This document shows, in pieces, positions 1-10,257 of a stretch of 64,000 nt of DNA. Positions within the stretch are counted from its first letter, which is position 1, and every line of letters starts with the position of its first letter. A program made the position numbers and the translations under genes. The notes under the pieces are model-generated. The model did not search any database. It saw only the letters and a program-made list of their open reading frames with translations, and was not told the origin of the DNA. This DNA comes from Nymphaea colorata. Its lineage: Eukaryota > Streptophyta > Magnoliopsida > Nymphaeales > Nymphaeaceae. The stretch spans positions 248,001-312,000 of the forward strand of contig NC_045141.1 of the NCBI RefSeq assembly GCF_008831285.2. The letters run 5' to 3'.

Positions 1-18
1 AAAGGAAACAATCAAATA

Positions 19-26
<8 letters not shown>

Positions 27-58
<32 letters not shown>
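27..58. repeat. (TA)n microsatellite
   Basis: An uninterrupted run of TA dinucleotides. It has no coding meaning and is a likely length-variable marker. Confidence 0.95.
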
Positions 59-59
<1 letters not shown>

Positions 60-1010
60 TTGCAGTCCAAACAAGGGTTAAACTTGTAGTTCTCTAGGAG
101 CCAGAGATGGCCACAGCAACTTCCGGCAATGACCTAAATCCTTGAAACCCCATGCGAGCAGAATTAGATTGAAGGGGAAAGAAATAACTAAATAAAATAA
201 GAGAGAACTCAGTTAATTGCTTTGGCCTGGTGCCGCACTGCCACCATGGCGCATGGTTGGGCCATGGGAACCCACGGCCTATAAAGAAACAAGAGAAGAG
301 AGATAAAAGAGGGTTGAAATGGTGCGTCTTGAACCTTTTCATGAAAAGATTGAAATTCAACCCTTGAGTTTATAAAAGTTTTCAATAACGCTGTTATGAT
401 ATGAAATATTTTCTCGCTTCGTCGTTCTAGGAAAACCGTTGCAAAAAGGGGGACCATGGGCATGGCGGTTGTTTTGCAATTTTGGAAACTTTATATGTCT
501 ACAAATTCTAACAAAGGGCTCCAAAATCGTAAAATCTGTTTCGCGCTGTTTTAAGATTAGAAAAATTTCCAAGAGAATACGTTATGACTGGCTTTGAGCA
601 AAACTCTAATTTTTATCTCTTGGTGTTGGTGCTTTTTTCTGAGGCTCCCTAGTTTGAAATTGCTTTCCAGTGCGCAAAACTAGAAAGGGAATGCACTAGA
701 CTCGTCCCAGATTGGGAACTTCAAAGTGTTTTCATGCTTGCTTAATTTCCATGATTGCAAAAAGAAAGTTTATGGACACAAACTTAACCCATTTCAATTA
801 GCGAAGGATAGATCTGGAACTATTTTGTTTTGCTATCGTATATTTCAATAATTGTAAATGCTTCAAAATATGGCTCTCTCTTGTTTGAGATATATACTAA
901 TTGTGAATGGAATTAGATATAATTTTTTACTCCTATTAAAACTGGATGTTTTAATTGTGAAAAATCAGATTTGGATATAGATCCAATTGGTTTAAAAATA
1001 CATATAATTG
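60..1010. other. Anonymous AT-rich DNA, nothing recognised
   Basis: Only short reading frames (under 90 codons) overlap here on the minus strand, and none resembles a protein family I know. No splice-bounded exon or transposon end stands out. I infer intergenic DNA or an unrecognised decayed repeat. Confidence 0.5.
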
Positions 1011-1011
1011 T

Positions 1012-1031
1012 TGTGTGTGTGTGTGTGTGTG

Positions 1032-1082
<51 letters not shown>
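1012..1082. repeat. Compound (GT)n(TA)n microsatellite
   Basis: A GT run (about 1012-1040) passes directly into a TA run (about 1042-1082). The short reading frame across it is a low-complexity artefact. Confidence 0.95.
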
Positions 1083-1085
<3 letters not shown>

Positions 1086-1789
1086 TTTGGATTTGGATCC
1101 AGCATTCTTTGCAAATAGAATGGTTACAGTTAAATCATATCTCGACTTGGATCCAATTTGTATGGAAATAGGTATTTCAATTAAGATGAACTTGGATTCA
1201 CGTTTGATTGGTTTATAGAATAAATATATATTTTACTTGTTGAGAAAATTTGGATATTGATCCAACTTATTTTGAAAATGTATATCTTTCTTTGAAAGTA
1301 ATTTTAGATTTGGACCAACTTATTTTGAGAATATAAGTTAGTTTTAGACATGGGCCAACTTGTTTGAAAGGTATATTTTAGTTACTGAAAATTAATTCGT
1401 GTTTTGAAAAATTAATCAATGAGATTTGAATCTGGATCTAGCTTGGCTTGAAGCATATATGTTTTACTTGTTTAGGTTTTGCGAAATTATGAATTTGCTT
1501 GAATTAATATTTAATATGTAGACTTCTATCTGAATGAAGAAAACGCACGTGCTTGTGAACATGTGACTAAAATGATTGTGTGGATTAAAAGCTTAAATTA
1601 TGCATATCTAAGTTCCTACATGTGATGTTAACTTTGTATTGAGCACATGCAATGAAAGCATGGAAAGTAAATCTAAATATCTTAAATAAATGCTCATAAT
1701 GGTTAATTAATATCTACCCTGACCTTGAATGATCTGAACTGCTCAAAGGAGAAGGCTGACACCGTCTCTGTGGCATAAGAATGAGATAG

Positions 1790-1793
<4 letters not shown>
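1083..1793. other. AT-rich DNA with a degenerate local motif
   Basis: Variants of 'atttggatttggatccaactt' style wording recur every 60-100 bases between about 970 and 1450, which suggests an old, diverged short tandem repeat. No gene is visible. Confidence 0.4.

Positions 1794-1838
<45 letters not shown>
1794..1838. repeat. Compound (TA)n(GA)n microsatellite
   Basis: A TA run followed directly by a GA run. The same TA-then-GA order recurs at 9159-9232 and, as CT-then-TA, at 22433-22496. Confidence 0.95.
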
Positions 1839-1839
<1 letters not shown>

Positions 1840-2024
1840 CAATTTGCTCAAGATTTTTGTCTCGCGAATAACACGAAAGGAATAAAGGAAAATAAGGCCT
1901 CACCTGATTGTTTTTGAGCCCTTGCAATGAGGGGACGACATTTTCCATGGCGACTGAAGGAGCTACAAGTTCATGTTATGGTGGAAGAGTGATGAAGAAC
2001 AAAGTCAGCATATCACCAGCAATG

Positions 2025-2052
2025 GAGAGAGAAAGAGAGTGAGAGAGAGAGT

Positions 2053-2086
<34 letters not shown>
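2025..2086. repeat. (GA)n-rich tract
   Basis: A nearly pure GA run with a few GT interruptions. It leads straight into the 76-bp minisatellite that follows. Confidence 0.9.
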
Positions 2087-2089
<3 letters not shown>

Positions 2090-2310
2090 CGAGTGTGCAG
2101 GAGAATGAGACGGTGACAGAGACGGCTTCAATGTGAGGGTTTCAAGAAGCATGAGAGGGAGACAGCGAGCGTGCAGGAGAGTGAGACGGTGTGAGAGATG
2201 ACTCCAACGTTAAGGTTTCTAGCAGCAGGAGAGGGAGATGGGGACTGTGCAGGAGAGTGAGACGGTGAAAGAGATGACTCGAACGTGAGGGTTTTGAGCG
2301 AAAAGAGTGT
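2083..2310. repeat. 76-bp minisatellite, about three copies
   Basis: The phrase GTGCAGGAGARTGAGACGGT recurs at 2095, 2171 and 2247, exactly 76 bases apart. The rest of the unit, ending in a 'gaggg-ttt' phrase, repeats too with a few substitutions. Copies are clearly related but not identical. No protein or RNA function is evident. Confidence 0.85.
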
Positions 2311-2479
2311 GAGGGTTCCGAACTAGGGCACTTTTAGAAAAAAATGAACGCCTCCCGTTCTAGGGGGAGGTCACTCCACACAAAAACACAAAGAACTATG
2401 TGCCCTCGATAGTGTTTTTGTCCATTGTTGGGTGGTGTTACATAATACACTTTACTCAGGACATTGTGTTTTGAAAATG

Positions 2480-2790
2480 GGTGTTACTCAATCCAAATAC
2501 CCTCTTAGAGGTGCATATTTTTGTATCTCTCAGTACATGATTTTGAGCTTCAACGCACATTTTTGTGCTTTAGTACATGATTTTGCATCTTATCGGCCAT
2601 AGGTTTTTACAAATTTTCATATTTTGGTACTTAATTTCATGTTTGGGCACACCTTTTTCTGTTTTGGCACATGATTTCACGCTTCAATGCATATTTTTGT
2701 ATTTTAGTATATGATTTCAAAATTCAGCACATATTTTTATGTATCAGCACACATTTTCATGCTCTAGTTTACACAAGTTTCAAATCTTTA
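2480..2790. repeat. Degenerate tandem motif array (CACATGATTTCAYGCTT type)
   Basis: Variants of 'gcacatgatttca-gcttc-atgcat' recur many times. Reverse-complement versions of the same wording make up the array at 30150-30610, so both probably come from one repeat family, here in the opposite orientation. Confidence 0.55.
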
Positions 2791-3039
2791 CAAATATTAC
2801 AAGAACTTCAAATTTGATAAGCAACTGTATTAATTTATCACATTATATCATGATGGTATCGAAGTGATTCTGATACTATAGAGGGTTGTTTGGTAGTAGA
2901 GATATTTTGTAAGTTTTTTAAAAATCTATGCAAAGACTAGGGTGGGTTCATGAAACAATAGCTCTATTTCTCTATGAATATGCTTCAATTTGTGATGTAG
3001 ATTCATACATTTATAAAGTGTTCCCACTGCCAAATGTGA

Positions 3040-4080
3040 AAACTACAGCTCCCCAATTTGACCTATTCTTGTCTACTAGTGGTTTAAATTGCTTTTATTT
3101 AAACATAATCGTATAGATGAATATAAAATTTAACCAAAAAATTAGGAATAATGGAAAAGAAAAGAGAAATTGATGTTTAAATATGATTAAAAACAAGCTA
3201 GAACTATAAACATTGAAGACAGCTTTATGAAATATCACGTGGTCTGTTGGCATGTCGAAACTATACCGGTGATAAGTACAACTGGTACAGGTTTATACCG
3301 ATGAGAATTACACGACTATAGACCTATACCGGTGACTGGACGCTAGAGAATGACTATATCTGTCACCTCTACAAATTCATACCGGTGATGACATGGGCCG
3401 CTAGGGGATGGTCACCGCTGTCGACTTGTAGTAGTAATTTTCATCACTGGTATATTTCCCTGTATCTCGAAAGCACCGCGAAACCATACATTACTTGGGT
3501 TGTTTGAGACGCACAAACACCTTATGTGCTCCTCAAGAACCAGTCTCTCTCTCTCTCTCTCTCTCTCGGTTTTGAGATTAACGCTTGGATTTTTTTACTA
3601 ATTTTTTATCATGTAGTTATATTTTCTTCAGTGTGTTTTTGTTATTCTTTTTTGTTTACGTTTTTTCTCAGTACATTTAGCTATTGTTGGATGGAATGGG
3701 TTCCATCTTCAAAAGCATAAATCCAAACCTTTAAGATCCTATGAAGCAAGATAACATCTTTGTATATTGTTGCTCACCTCTTCGCGCAAACCTGAACAGA
3801 AACGTCTGAGAGAATATAAAACCAGATGAAGGAGAAAGTAGTAGAAACATGAAATGATTTTACCTAGAACTTTTGGACAAGATAATTTCCTGCATTCCCC
3901 AATAGCCCAATATTGGAGTAGGAACCAAATGACACGCTAGGCATCAAACAAGCACAAGAACTAGGAAGAGGAACGATCTTCTAAACTTCACAACTGAACA
4001 ATAAATCCTATGAAATTTTCAAAAATTATAAAAATTATTGCTTGTTAGGTGTTTAAAGTAAACCTAGAGAATAAGAGACA
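3040..4080. repeat. Dispersed ~1 kb repeat, copy A
   Basis: This stretch is largely the same as 24995-25990 in the same orientation. Both begin with TACAGCTCCCCAATTTGAC-like sequence and end near GTTTAAAGTAAACCTAGA. Both hold a central block (3240-3480) rich in ACCGGTGA and its complement, a pattern like the subterminal repeats of CACTA or similar DNA transposons. I could not define terminal inverted repeats, so the element class is open. No coding sequence is recognisable. Confidence 0.75.
3542..3567. repeat. (CT)n microsatellite
   Basis: A pure CT run inside copy A of the dispersed repeat. Copy B at 25478 keeps only a vestige of it, so the expansion came after the copies separated. Confidence 0.9.
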
Positions 4081-5100
4081 AATTAAGAGTAATTACTTTT
4101 TAGAATAATATAGGTGTCTTTCAACAACTTTTTAGATTACTAATTAAGAACTTGAAAAAAATTATACGTAGGTCTTCAAAAATGCTAATAGTATTGTTTT
4201 TATGCTTTTAACAAAGTGCCAAACATTCGAAACCACTTTAACCATTTATATTAAGCTCAAATAATGCTTTTAAAAAAAGTAAAAGCGAATTGTGTACATG
4301 TAACCTTATGCATTTAATGCTATTCTCTATTGTTTGGAAACTAAAATAACTTACATATTCATTTCTTTTTCACAATATTTTTATTGGTACGAGTTAAATT
4401 CTCATTTTTAAGTGTAAAAAACTAATTTATGGGCCAACCTAAAAGTTTTTAAGGAATAAAAAGGTTAATTAAAATTTTTAATACTAGATTTTTTTTTTAA
4501 AATTGACAAATAGGGTCGGCAGATGCCTATCCATGGCATAATGGAAAGCAATATGAAAGAAATGATTTTTGGACCACGTGCTCATTTAGGTTAGGTCCCG
4601 ACTCGATTGCCTCGTTTTGAAGACAAAGGTTGAAATTACATGTTGATTTCATTGCGTATCATTTTGGTGAATCATACGCCAGTCGGCCTATTTTTTGTTT
4701 TCACATTTAAAGATATTATAAAATTATTATTAAGTAATTAATAAATGAAATTATAATACAAATGTATACATTTAGGTATATATTATATAATATATATGCA
4801 CATTTGTTATATATGTATAACATTATATATAAGTATGTATAGATATGTACTTATATGTATATATACGAATATACATAAATGCATATATATTCATGTTAGG
4901 AAGATTAATATCAGCCCTTCTACTCATCCGGAGTGAGGAGGCAGTCAGTCAATGACATTGATAACAATTCTCTAAAGTAACGGACTTGTGGAGATGGCCC
5001 AGAGTCTTCTTGCGTCTATTCTCCAACAAGTTAATTAATCAATTGGGTGTTTGATAGCCCCAAAAATTCATTGAAACTTATTTTTTAATGTTGTACAATG
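4081..5100. other. AT-rich intergenic DNA
   Basis: No gene-like frame or transposon end. The block at 4740-4890 is especially rich in short TA and TATG runs without being one clean microsatellite. Confidence 0.5.
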
Positions 5101-5460
5101 TACAAAAAAAAATACTCTAACGCATACTTTTTCTCCCTTTAGAAACCATAGCCCTACCCCAGCAAATTAAAAAAAAAAAAATTGAAAAAAATAAAAATTT
5201 TCACCCGGACCACAAAACCCAGGCCACCCTTTCGTTTTCGTTTTGCCCTATTTTGAAAACAGGTTTTCGAAAGGGAAAAAAACACAGGGCTGCGCCGCTG
5301 CAGGAAGAGAGTGCGAGGGAGAGAACGAGACAAAGAGAAGGAGATAGAGAATGAAAGAGTGAGAAATGGAGCACGAGAGACGGAGAGAGCAGGGCTGCAG
5401 GAAGGAGGTCGGAAGAGAAGAGGGGAGAGAATAACATGAGGAAAAAGGACACAACAGTAG
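5101..5460. other. Purine-rich low-complexity block
   Basis: The plus strand is dominated by GA, GGA and GAGA wording, so the minus strand shows three overlapping open frames rich in Leu, Ser and Pro. That composition, not selection, explains the frames. It could be a transcribed leader, as plant 5' UTRs are often CT-rich, but no linked exon was found. Confidence 0.45.
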
Positions 5461-7285
5461 TGGGTAATATCGTTTGAGATTTTCAATTTTCTCTTTTGGT
5501 TTTTAATTTTATTTTTGGATCAATGGTTTGGACGATTAGCTTGCGATTGGAATTATGGGATTCGAGCTTTTAATAATTCATAGCATGAGATTTACTGGGA
5601 CTCCGGCAGATGAGTTTCTTGCTTGATGGTTGGACTGTTATTATGTGTGCTGCTATCTCCTTCATTATTGAGCAGTGGATAATGAAGCTGGGTTGTCAAT
5701 CTATTTCCTTTCTCTATCAAGTGACCCTTATTGTTTTCAATTTGAACACTATTCGATTTGTTGTACGCGGTCGTGTTTCAACCACTTCAACTCTGGTTCT
5801 TAATTCTCATTGTGTGGCACTTATTAACATCCAGTCTATACATGCCCTTTTTCCATTGTTGAGTCTTTATTATTTCATTCTCCTGTTCGGGGAAATATTA
5901 TTTTTTCAAATTGTACGAACATTTGTTGGACTTTCTTCTCTTTCTCTGCATTTTTATGAGATGCATGCAATCAGGTGTCTAGAAGTAGCGAACGTAGGCA
6001 ACAATAACTTGCTGCCAAAGGGGCCATAACATGAAAGCTTGAGAAGCAGTGGTTAGACGTATGAAAATATAGCCCCATGCATCAATGGCCTATTATAGCC
6101 AGCTTAGAGAAACATGTTGTCGTTCAGTACTGCTCTCTGATTTTACAGTCGAAATCAAATGCTTAAACGAGAAGTGTGACTGGTTGTGACTTATTTAATT
6201 ATCACTGACTAATGATGTTTGATATGGAAGAGAAAAACTGTGAAGCTTGTAGGAAAAATTTTTAGCACTAGCCACTAGGACTGACCCAATAGGACACCTG
6301 CATCTGAAGAACGAACATTACAAGGATGCAGGGACTTAGCAGGTATGCCCGGTTAATGTTGTTTCTCCTTCTTCTTTTTCTTTTCCTTGTTTTCCTCTTT
6401 TTGGTTTGGTCCTTTGTCAAATGTAGAGTGTCTGTAGCCCGATCATTGCAAAACTGAAACCGCTAGTGAATGTATAAGTAGTCAATATTATCTCGTATTT
6501 TTCATGAGAGGATTTATTTAGACTACTCAGTTTGGCTGGCAGGTGCCATAACAAGCTTTGCATCGTATCATGACATTGACCACTACAAACTATCATATTT
6601 TTCTACAATGCAATTGTCCTTATTCTAATCTACCACATGGATGTTGCACAAGATATCATTCTATTTCAGCATGTCCTGGAAAGTGATAACCAGTTAAACT
6701 GGTTGGCTATGGTATTGGAACAACCTTCAAATTATCATACATATGTATTCAAGATTTGGGTATTTCATTCTATAATTCCAAGAGGTTGCTTCAAGGGCAC
6801 TTATGTTGGGTAAATTTTGGGGGTTTCCATAAATTTTGATAAGAATTTGATTGCATAGGGAGAAATTGAGTGAACTGAGCGTGGAGGAGTCAATTTTCGA
6901 CATGCTTTAGAATGATTTTAGGAGAGGTATTTTCTTGAACTCACAAGACTATTAGGCATTCTCTGTTTTTTCCAATCTATAGCATGCCCTCTCATCCTTT
7001 GTTGGAGCTGAGAAGCAACACAGAATTGCTTTTTGTAGTTACAGGCATGGCTAATAGCATTTGCTTGAAATTGCATTTTGGTGTCGAATTTGCTTTCTTA
7101 AATTGATTATAGCTTTGCATCAGAGAGATTATAATCATTATATATTTCTTTTATGGTGTTTTATTATGAGATTTATTTTCTGTTGTTTTATTGTGAGATA
7201 ATACCTTAGCATTTCCTAGCTTTATTCTAACTATTTGGATGTCAGTTGATTAGTGGTGACTCTGAACCCATATTTGTAGGGCCTA
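5461..7285. other. Anonymous DNA; a 139-codon plus-strand frame at 5610-6029 not recognised
   Basis: The longest frame (5610-6029) encodes a hydrophobic, composition-biased peptide with no motif I know. Some T-rich stretches followed by AG look intron-like, but I could not chain exons into a sensible protein. Leave as unannotated. Confidence 0.35.
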
Positions 7286-7293
7286 TCCACTAG
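7286..7293. repeat. 8-bp target-site duplication, left copy (TCCACTAG)
   Basis: TCCACTAG lies immediately left of the hAT-type element and is repeated exactly at 8384-8391 on its right. Eight-base duplications are the known signature of hAT transposons. Confidence 0.85.
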
Positions 7294-7429
7294 TAAGGCT
7301 GGGCGTCGGGCCGGGTTTGGGCCTGGAAAATCCCGACCCGGGCCGGGCCCGGGCCAGATAACGGCACCAGGCCCGGGCCGGATAGGCCGGCCCGGCAGCA
7401 GGCCCGGGCCGGATAGGCCGGCCCGGTCG

Positions 7430-7622
7430 GCCCGTCTCCCTCCCCCTTTCCTGCTTCCCCCCTTCCCGTCCGGCCGTCCCCCTTCCCGTCTCTCCTTCCC
7501 CCTTCCCGTCTCCCTCCCCCTTCCCCTTCCCAGTTGGCCAGTTCCCCTTCCCGTCTCCCTCCCCTTCCCATCTCTCCTTCCCCTTCTCAGTTCCCCTTCT
7601 CGTCTCCCTCCCCCTTCCCGGC
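7430..7622. repeat. Pyrimidine-rich minisatellite inside hAT copy 1
   Basis: Variants of CTTCCCGTCTCCCTCCCC recur about every 20-30 bases. This makes all frames open and explains the overlapping Gly/Arg-rich frames (minus) and Ser/Pro-rich frames (plus). Confidence 0.8.
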
Positions 7623-8290
7623 GACCTGCACAACAACCCAGCTCCAACATGCTTCACCCTCTGGTTTGGCCATCCGCGGATCATCAAAGCTCGTCAATGC
7701 CACCTACTTGCTGATCTCTGTTCTACTTCAACAGGATTGCCACCTGCTCGAGCTCTTACTAGCAGCACAAGTCGTCAGATGTCTTCATCGCCACCAATTT
7801 CATTCGGATGATCGACTCCCCTTCCTATCGACATCGATTTTAGGTCATTCCTTCAATCGCTGCCATTTGAAACATCACCACCCTCCTCCGGCTTTAATTC
7901 GAACCCAGATTATCACTGTCCCCATTTTCGAAGCCCCCAACCCACTTGCACCTCGATCGTCTCTCTCTTTCTCGTTTTTTGAATCACCAAAACCTCAACT
8001 GGGCAGCCCATCTTCCCCCCATTCCATTGCCTCCGCTCAGCCTGCGCTCCATCTTTGTTCTTCACACGACGCCCTTGCTGTAACCGACTTCACACGAAGT
8101 ATCCGACTTCATCTCCGGAGTCAGGCGACCACTGTGTGAGGGATTTGCACGACAACGTCGACAAGGCGCAGAAGGAAGAGGGTTTAGGGCTTTGGGAGGG
8201 GGAAACGCCGCACGGTCTCTGCAGGAAGGAGAACGACGAGCGAGGAGGGAGGTCGGCGGGCAGGAGGAGGTTGGTCGGCGGGCCGGGCCG
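7623..8290 (+). other. Gene-like filler of hAT copy 1 (possible captured sequence)
   Basis: A plus-strand frame runs from 7534 through to 8139 (201 codons). Its first third is the pyrimidine minisatellite and the remainder is Ser/Pro/His/Leu-rich with no recognised domain. GC content and wording differ from the flanks, which fits host sequence picked up by the transposon, but I cannot identify a donor gene. I do not regard it as a proven CDS. Confidence 0.3.
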
Positions 8291-8383
8291 GGCCTAATTT
8301 TTGGTGGCCAGGCCCGGTACCCGGCCCGACAATATTATCGGGCCGGGCCTGGGTCGGGCTGGCCGGCCCGATACCCACCCCTA

Positions 8384-8391
8384 TCCACTAG
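8384..8391. repeat. 8-bp target-site duplication, right copy (TCCACTAG)
   Basis: Exact partner of 7286-7293. Confidence 0.85.
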
Positions 8392-9157
8392 TGGTAATTC
8401 GAAAAGCAAGGCAACATCATTAACAAGGGAGGGGAGAAAACAACTTTTTGTTGTTCTACAAAGTGCAAGAGGTTCAACAGGTGAATGTTTGTCTTCTTTA
8501 ACTGCTGTGTACAAAGTGGTTGGTTCATAATTCTTGTTTTTCATAAGTTAAAATTTTAGTATCTTTCTTCAATATGTTTAAATTTTATTGTTTATTTTAA
8601 ATTTCAGATTTTTCATGTTAGTTTATTGAGAAGATGATGAAAAATATTGAATAGGTAAAGTATTTTGTTGCATCTTTTTTATGTTAATGTTTATTTGAGT
8701 CATTATTTAGTTTCAATAATAAATGATATATTTTTTAATTACATTTTATTGTGCAGGTGAATGAAAGATGATATGTAACTATTTTCAATAAAAATAGAGG
8801 CAAAAACTGATTGTGTTACATAGAAAGAATGATTGTGTTACATAGAAAGAATAAAAAACTGCTTGTTTTAGGTAACATTTATTTTCTTAGTTTTTGAGTT
8901 TATAGATGTTTTTGTTTGCTACATTTTAGGTTGTGATATTTGTATGTCCACTTTATGCTCACACCTACGTCACTATAATAGAAATAGAGCACCTTATCTG
9001 TTTAGGATAGATCATGCTTTGTGTTAATGACACAAGCAATTATTAATATGTATCGTAGGACATATCATGCTTCATGTTAATGATGTGAGCAATTGTATAC
9101 GGCATATGTTCACTTCTACTACGTTGTGGTTTGCAAATACTATATAAAGTGTGTGAG
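8392..9157. other. AT-rich DNA continuing the hAT target locus
   Basis: No gene recognised. A 22-base phrase (ATTGTGTTACATAGAAAGAA) is tandemly doubled near 8810-8853. Confidence 0.45.

Positions 9158-9158
<1 letters not shown>

Positions 9159-9232
<74 letters not shown>
9159..9232. repeat. Compound (TA)n(GA)n microsatellite
   Basis: About 50 bases of TA followed by about 22 bases of GA. Confidence 0.95.
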
Positions 9233-9234
<2 letters not shown>

Positions 9235-9517
9235 ATATTACCATTTAGCCTGCCCCAAGAAAAAATCCTGCTCCGTCCCTGATCTTAAGCCATAACAATT
9301 GTTAAAACAGGTGAAGAATGAATTTAATCTTGTTTGATGATGTATTGTCTAATGCTGAAAATTTTCACCTGAACAAGTGAAATGGAAAACTATTTCAGTC
9401 TTATCAAACGTCTCTTAAGGAAAGACCTTTCTTGTATCTGTGAGATCTCTACTCGAGCTTAATTGAGGAGTTCCTCAAATGTGCCGTAGTTCCAACTCAA
9501 TATAAATGCCACCCATG

Positions 9518-9553
<36 letters not shown>

Positions 9554-10099
9554 ATGTGTGTGTGTGTAATTTCTAGAAATTTATTTTTGGAATTGGTGAA
9601 TCGGAAATAAAATCTACATTTCCAAAACCTCATTGTGTTTGCTAAACTTGGATTTATATTTCTGGAAACAAATTTCATCGTTTGATGGCAAAAAGGTGGA
9701 AATCGGTGGAAAAGTTGAAACTAGCTGAACCATCCAACCGAGCTCAAAACGGATTATTAATTACAACTAAAAGGAGAGTAAGGGCAAAAATAACATAAAG
9801 AAATATGATTTCATCAAAGAACATGAGAGACAAAGATTGGAGAAAATAGAAGGTAGAGAAATTTGGCCAATTAAGGAATTCAGTAAGTACAAGAACTGAT
9901 GAATCTCTGCGGAACTAAATACAAGAGAACAAATGGGGAGAATTGGTAACAAAGTGGGGAGCACCAAAAATTGGTGATCATCATAGAGAGAGAGAGAGAG
10001 GGTGGGGGGAGAGAGATCGTTGTGAGGCAAACAACAGCATAAACGAAAACAAACCAAAAGGATGAAAAAAGAAGGTAAGCCTCAAAATAAATTCAATTT
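9233..10099. other. Anonymous DNA with two microsatellites
   Basis: Contains (TA)n(TG)n at about 9518-9568 and a GA/GGA tract at about 9985-10018. The 96-codon minus frame at 9767-10057 is Leu/Ser-rich and unrecognised. It lies where the LINE ORF2 should continue but does not read as an endonuclease. Confidence 0.45.
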
Positions 10100-10178
10100 C
10101 CTAACCATACAAAAAGTGAGCTTCTTGTTGCGCAGGCCTCTTAGAAAGACCTCTGATATTCCAACTAAAGATTTTCAT
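10100..10178 (-). pseudogene. LINE (L1-type) ORF2 start, truncated
   Basis: Reading the minus strand from an ATG at 10178 gives MKIFSWNIRGLSKRP, the standard opening of the apurinic-type endonuclease domain of plant L1 LINE ORF2 (the K-I-x-S-W-N-x-R-G-L motif). After 25 codons the frame meets a stop, and the downstream sequence no longer resembles endonuclease or reverse transcriptase. It follows ORF1 directly, as in intact LINEs. Loss of nearly all ORF2 means the copy is dead. Confidence 0.8.
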
Positions 10179-10257
10179 ACGTAGAACTCAGTACCTCACG
10201 AGCAGTACTATCTGTCCTGAGGGCCATGCATTATCATTCCCTTCATTACCCTCATCT

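Larger units (their letters stand above)
7294..8383. mobile_element. Non-autonomous hAT-type DNA transposon (hAT copy 1, 1090 bp)
   Basis: The left end reads TAAGGCTGGGCGTCGGGCC and the inverted right end TAGGGGTGGGTATCGGGCC, giving about 21-bp terminal inverted repeats with four mismatches. They are flanked by a perfect 8-bp target duplication. GGGCCGG/CCGGCCC wording is repeated inside both ends, as expected for hAT subterminal transposase-binding repeats. No transposase (hAT dimerisation or DDE domain) is present, so it could move only with help. The interior is a C/T-rich minisatellite plus gene-like sequence. The right end matches the left end of the larger copy at 46142 at 20 of 21 positions, so the two belong to one family. 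Confidence 0.85.

Noticed and set aside
1015-1218. Small plus frame with Cys-Val and Tyr-Ile repeats
   Set aside because: Pure translation of a GT/TA microsatellite. The same applies to 37400-37621, 22356-22567 and 9475-9678.
5154-5486. Three overlapping Ser/Leu-rich minus frames
   Set aside because: Purine-rich low-complexity DNA keeps all frames open; no domain, start context or partner exon.
7231-7687. Three overlapping Gly/Arg-rich minus-strand frames of 93-139 codons
   Set aside because: They lie in the pyrimidine-rich minisatellite and GGCC-rich end of hAT copy 1. Openness in several frames at once is a composition effect.
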